This document shows positions 62,844-64,000 of a stretch of 64,000 bases of DNA, piece by piece. The notes under the pieces were generated by a model that had not been told where the DNA came from, did not search any database, and saw only the letters and a list, made by a program, of their open reading frames with translations. The stretch spans positions 1 through 64,000 of the forward strand of contig CAYTWB010000013.1 in NCBI GenBank assembly GCA_964441945.1, read 5' to 3'. The translations under genes were made by a program, and so were the position numbers. Source of the DNA: JADGQM01 sp964441945. Lineage in GTDB: Bacteria; Desulfobacterota; Syntrophobacteria; Syntrophobacterales; Syntrophobacteraceae. Numbering within the stretch: the stretch's first letter is position 1; each line of letters begins with the position of its first letter.

Positions 62844-64000
62844 ATGGCAGTTGGTCTTGAGATCGAAGTCAACATCCCTATTGACGTGCTGACCCCTGAA
62901 GATGTGAGGAAGATCCATGCCAGAGTGGATGCTATCGAGAAATTATCGGGCGCGGCGAACAGGGAGCCGATGAGGGTGTTGAAGGGAATGATCGAGCACG
63001 AGGGAAGAGTCAACTATGGGACGATGGGTCATTTCGTAGGTTTCAGGGTGGACGCCGATCACGATGATCGTATCAAGAGCGATCCATGGTATCCTCCTCG
63101 AGAGGGGGGTTGGGATTCGATCATCGAGATCGTGACGGACCCGGCTGTGGACCTCGGGGAGATGGGCATCATCATGAATAGTGTCCAGGCATGGCTCCAA
63201 AAGATCAACGATCACACGAAGAATTTGACGACGCGCTGGACCCCGGACGGGTCCGACGAGCTTCGTAATCCGAAGCCGCAGAAGGCGCAAGAGGGAGAGC
63301 TTCAGCGACCCTGGAAGCAGGGGGCGGTCAGCATGGGTCCTCTCGAGTTTGTGGAGAAATCCCCCATCAGGGCGCGCAATTATGGCTACGACGGCAGTAT
63401 TCAGGTCAACGTGGGGGTCGACCTTCGGTATCTTGACAGGATGTATGAATGGTACGCAAAATTCGATTTCTCCAGGGAAACTCGGGTTACGGACGAGGCA
63501 TCGCAGGCCCTATACAGGAAAATACGAGCTGACATCCTGGAAGCGGTCAAGATAGGCCAGAGTGCGACGAACGCTATCTACCAAAGGCTGGATGGGCACC
63601 AGCGACTCATCCAGGGGAACTGCCTTGGCCTCCGTGGGTTTCTCACTCACCTGGCTCTCTACCTTGTGCGAGGCAAGATCAAACCAGGGGAGCAAGGGGG
63701 GTCGCCAAAGAACCTGGTGCCGATTCTCTTGAAGAGCCCGAACACCATCGCTGCGCATTACGGGATGACGCCCGCGGAGAAGAGCTACTACGACTCCAAT
63801 AGGGAACACATTGTGCGCGACTTGTTGATCCTGTGCGGTCGGAGGGCAGCCCCGTGGACCGCCTTGAGAAACATTCCGGTCTTCCTCACTGAGCCGGATG
63901 GTCCCAGGGTCGACTATTTTACGAGACTGGAGGTCGACCGTCCACTGTTGACGGGCAAGCCGATCAAGGAACCGACTGCAGTCGGGGAGTACCGCAAAGG
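62844..64000 (+). CDS. unrecognised protein with faint amidoligase-like motifs, 3' end outside window
   Basis: At least 385 residues with no stop before the edge. The start at 62844 follows GAGAGG at good distance; an ATG at 62781 is also in frame. Residues near the N terminus read AVGLEIEVNIPID, the GxExE type strand that begins amidoligase/glutamate-ligase folds. Later come WDSIIEIVTDPAV (like the EIVSPP strand) and YDGSIQVNVGVDL (like the HVHVGV strand), then a helical segment with GNCLGLRGFLTHLALYLV. These make an ATP-dependent ligase-like fold possible but not proven. It has no transmembrane segment and no recognised partner inside the window. Confidence 0.5.
   Translation, partial: MAVGLEIEVNIPIDVLTPEDVRKIHARVDAIEKLSGAANREPMRVLKGMIEHEGRVNYGTMGHFVGFRVDADHDDRIKSDPWYPPREGGWDSIIEIVTDPAVDLGEMGIIMNSVQAWLQKINDHTKNLTTRWTPDGSDELRNPKPQKAQEGELQRPWKQGAVSMGPLEFVEKSPIRARNYGYDGSIQVNVGVDLRYLDRMYEWYAKFDFSRETRVTDEASQALYRKIRADILEAVKIGQSATNAIYQRLDGHQRLIQGNCLGLRGFLTHLALYLVRGKIKPGEQGGSPKNLVPILLKSPNTIAAHYGMTPAEKSYYDSNREHIVRDLLILCGRRAAPWTALRNIPVFLTEPDGPRVDYFTRLEVDRPLLTGKPIKEPTAVGEYRK

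Overview
The window looks like chromosomal DNA of a strictly anaerobic, sulfate-reducing or syntrophic deltaproteobacterium of the Syntrophobacter/Desulfobacterota type. This is inferred from gene content: a Wolinella-type frdCAB, a ferredoxin-linked 2-oxoacid oxidoreductase (korDABC), a bifurcating NfnAB pair, a class III PHA synthase and DNA polymerase I without proofreading residues. There are no rRNA or tRNA genes. Names rest on motif recognition by eye; no searches were run.

Layout. 0.2-5.6 kb: a purine/thioether nucleoside salvage operon (pseudokinase-like protein, purine nucleoside phosphorylase, two tandem MTA/SAH-type deaminases, an amidohydrolase). 5.9-9.3 kb: fumarate reductase/succinate dehydrogenase. 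9.8-11.4 kb: Pit phosphate permease and its PhoU-like partner. 11.8-14.9 kb: QueF, an acetolactate decarboxylase with an N-terminal ribbon-helix-helix segment, a CpsB-type PHP phosphatase and a small membrane protein. 15-22.6 kb: PolA, a TtcA-like protein, a UvrD-like helicase and glucan phosphorylase. 22.9-32.6 kb: NfnAB, an aminotransferase, a SPOR protein, SurE, KorCBAD and a saccharopine-dehydrogenase-like protein.

32.6-41.4 kb is an accessory island: an FRG-domain protein, DUF4160/DUF2442 and MazEF-type pairs, a nucleotidyltransferase overlapping an unlisted 45-codon gene, a nucleotide-sugar dehydrogenase, a decayed REP-associated transposase with 21-bp inverted ends, a coiled-coil membrane protein with 14-residue repeats, a decayed integron integrase beside a perfect 17-bp hairpin, and a GNAT remnant.

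41.7-47.6 kb is one 1985-codon gene encoding two UvrA proteins in tandem, with a 145-bp palindromic element in frame in the linker. Then come a PAS histidine kinase, a 270-nt large-type (Alu-containing) SRP RNA, a PHA storage cluster (phasin-like, PhaJ, PhaC, PhaE, CoA-transferase), alanine dehydrogenase, ptsH-ptsI-smpB with a dehydrogenase and a TrpD-like protein, and a membrane metallophosphoesterase. A gene of unknown function with faint amidoligase-like motifs runs off the right edge.

At least four families of short palindromic repeats are scattered between genes, and once inside a gene. The metabolic genes fit together: Kor yields reduced ferredoxin, NfnAB exchanges it with NADH and NADPH, Frd links succinate/fumarate to menaquinone, and PHA and glucan serve as carbon stores.
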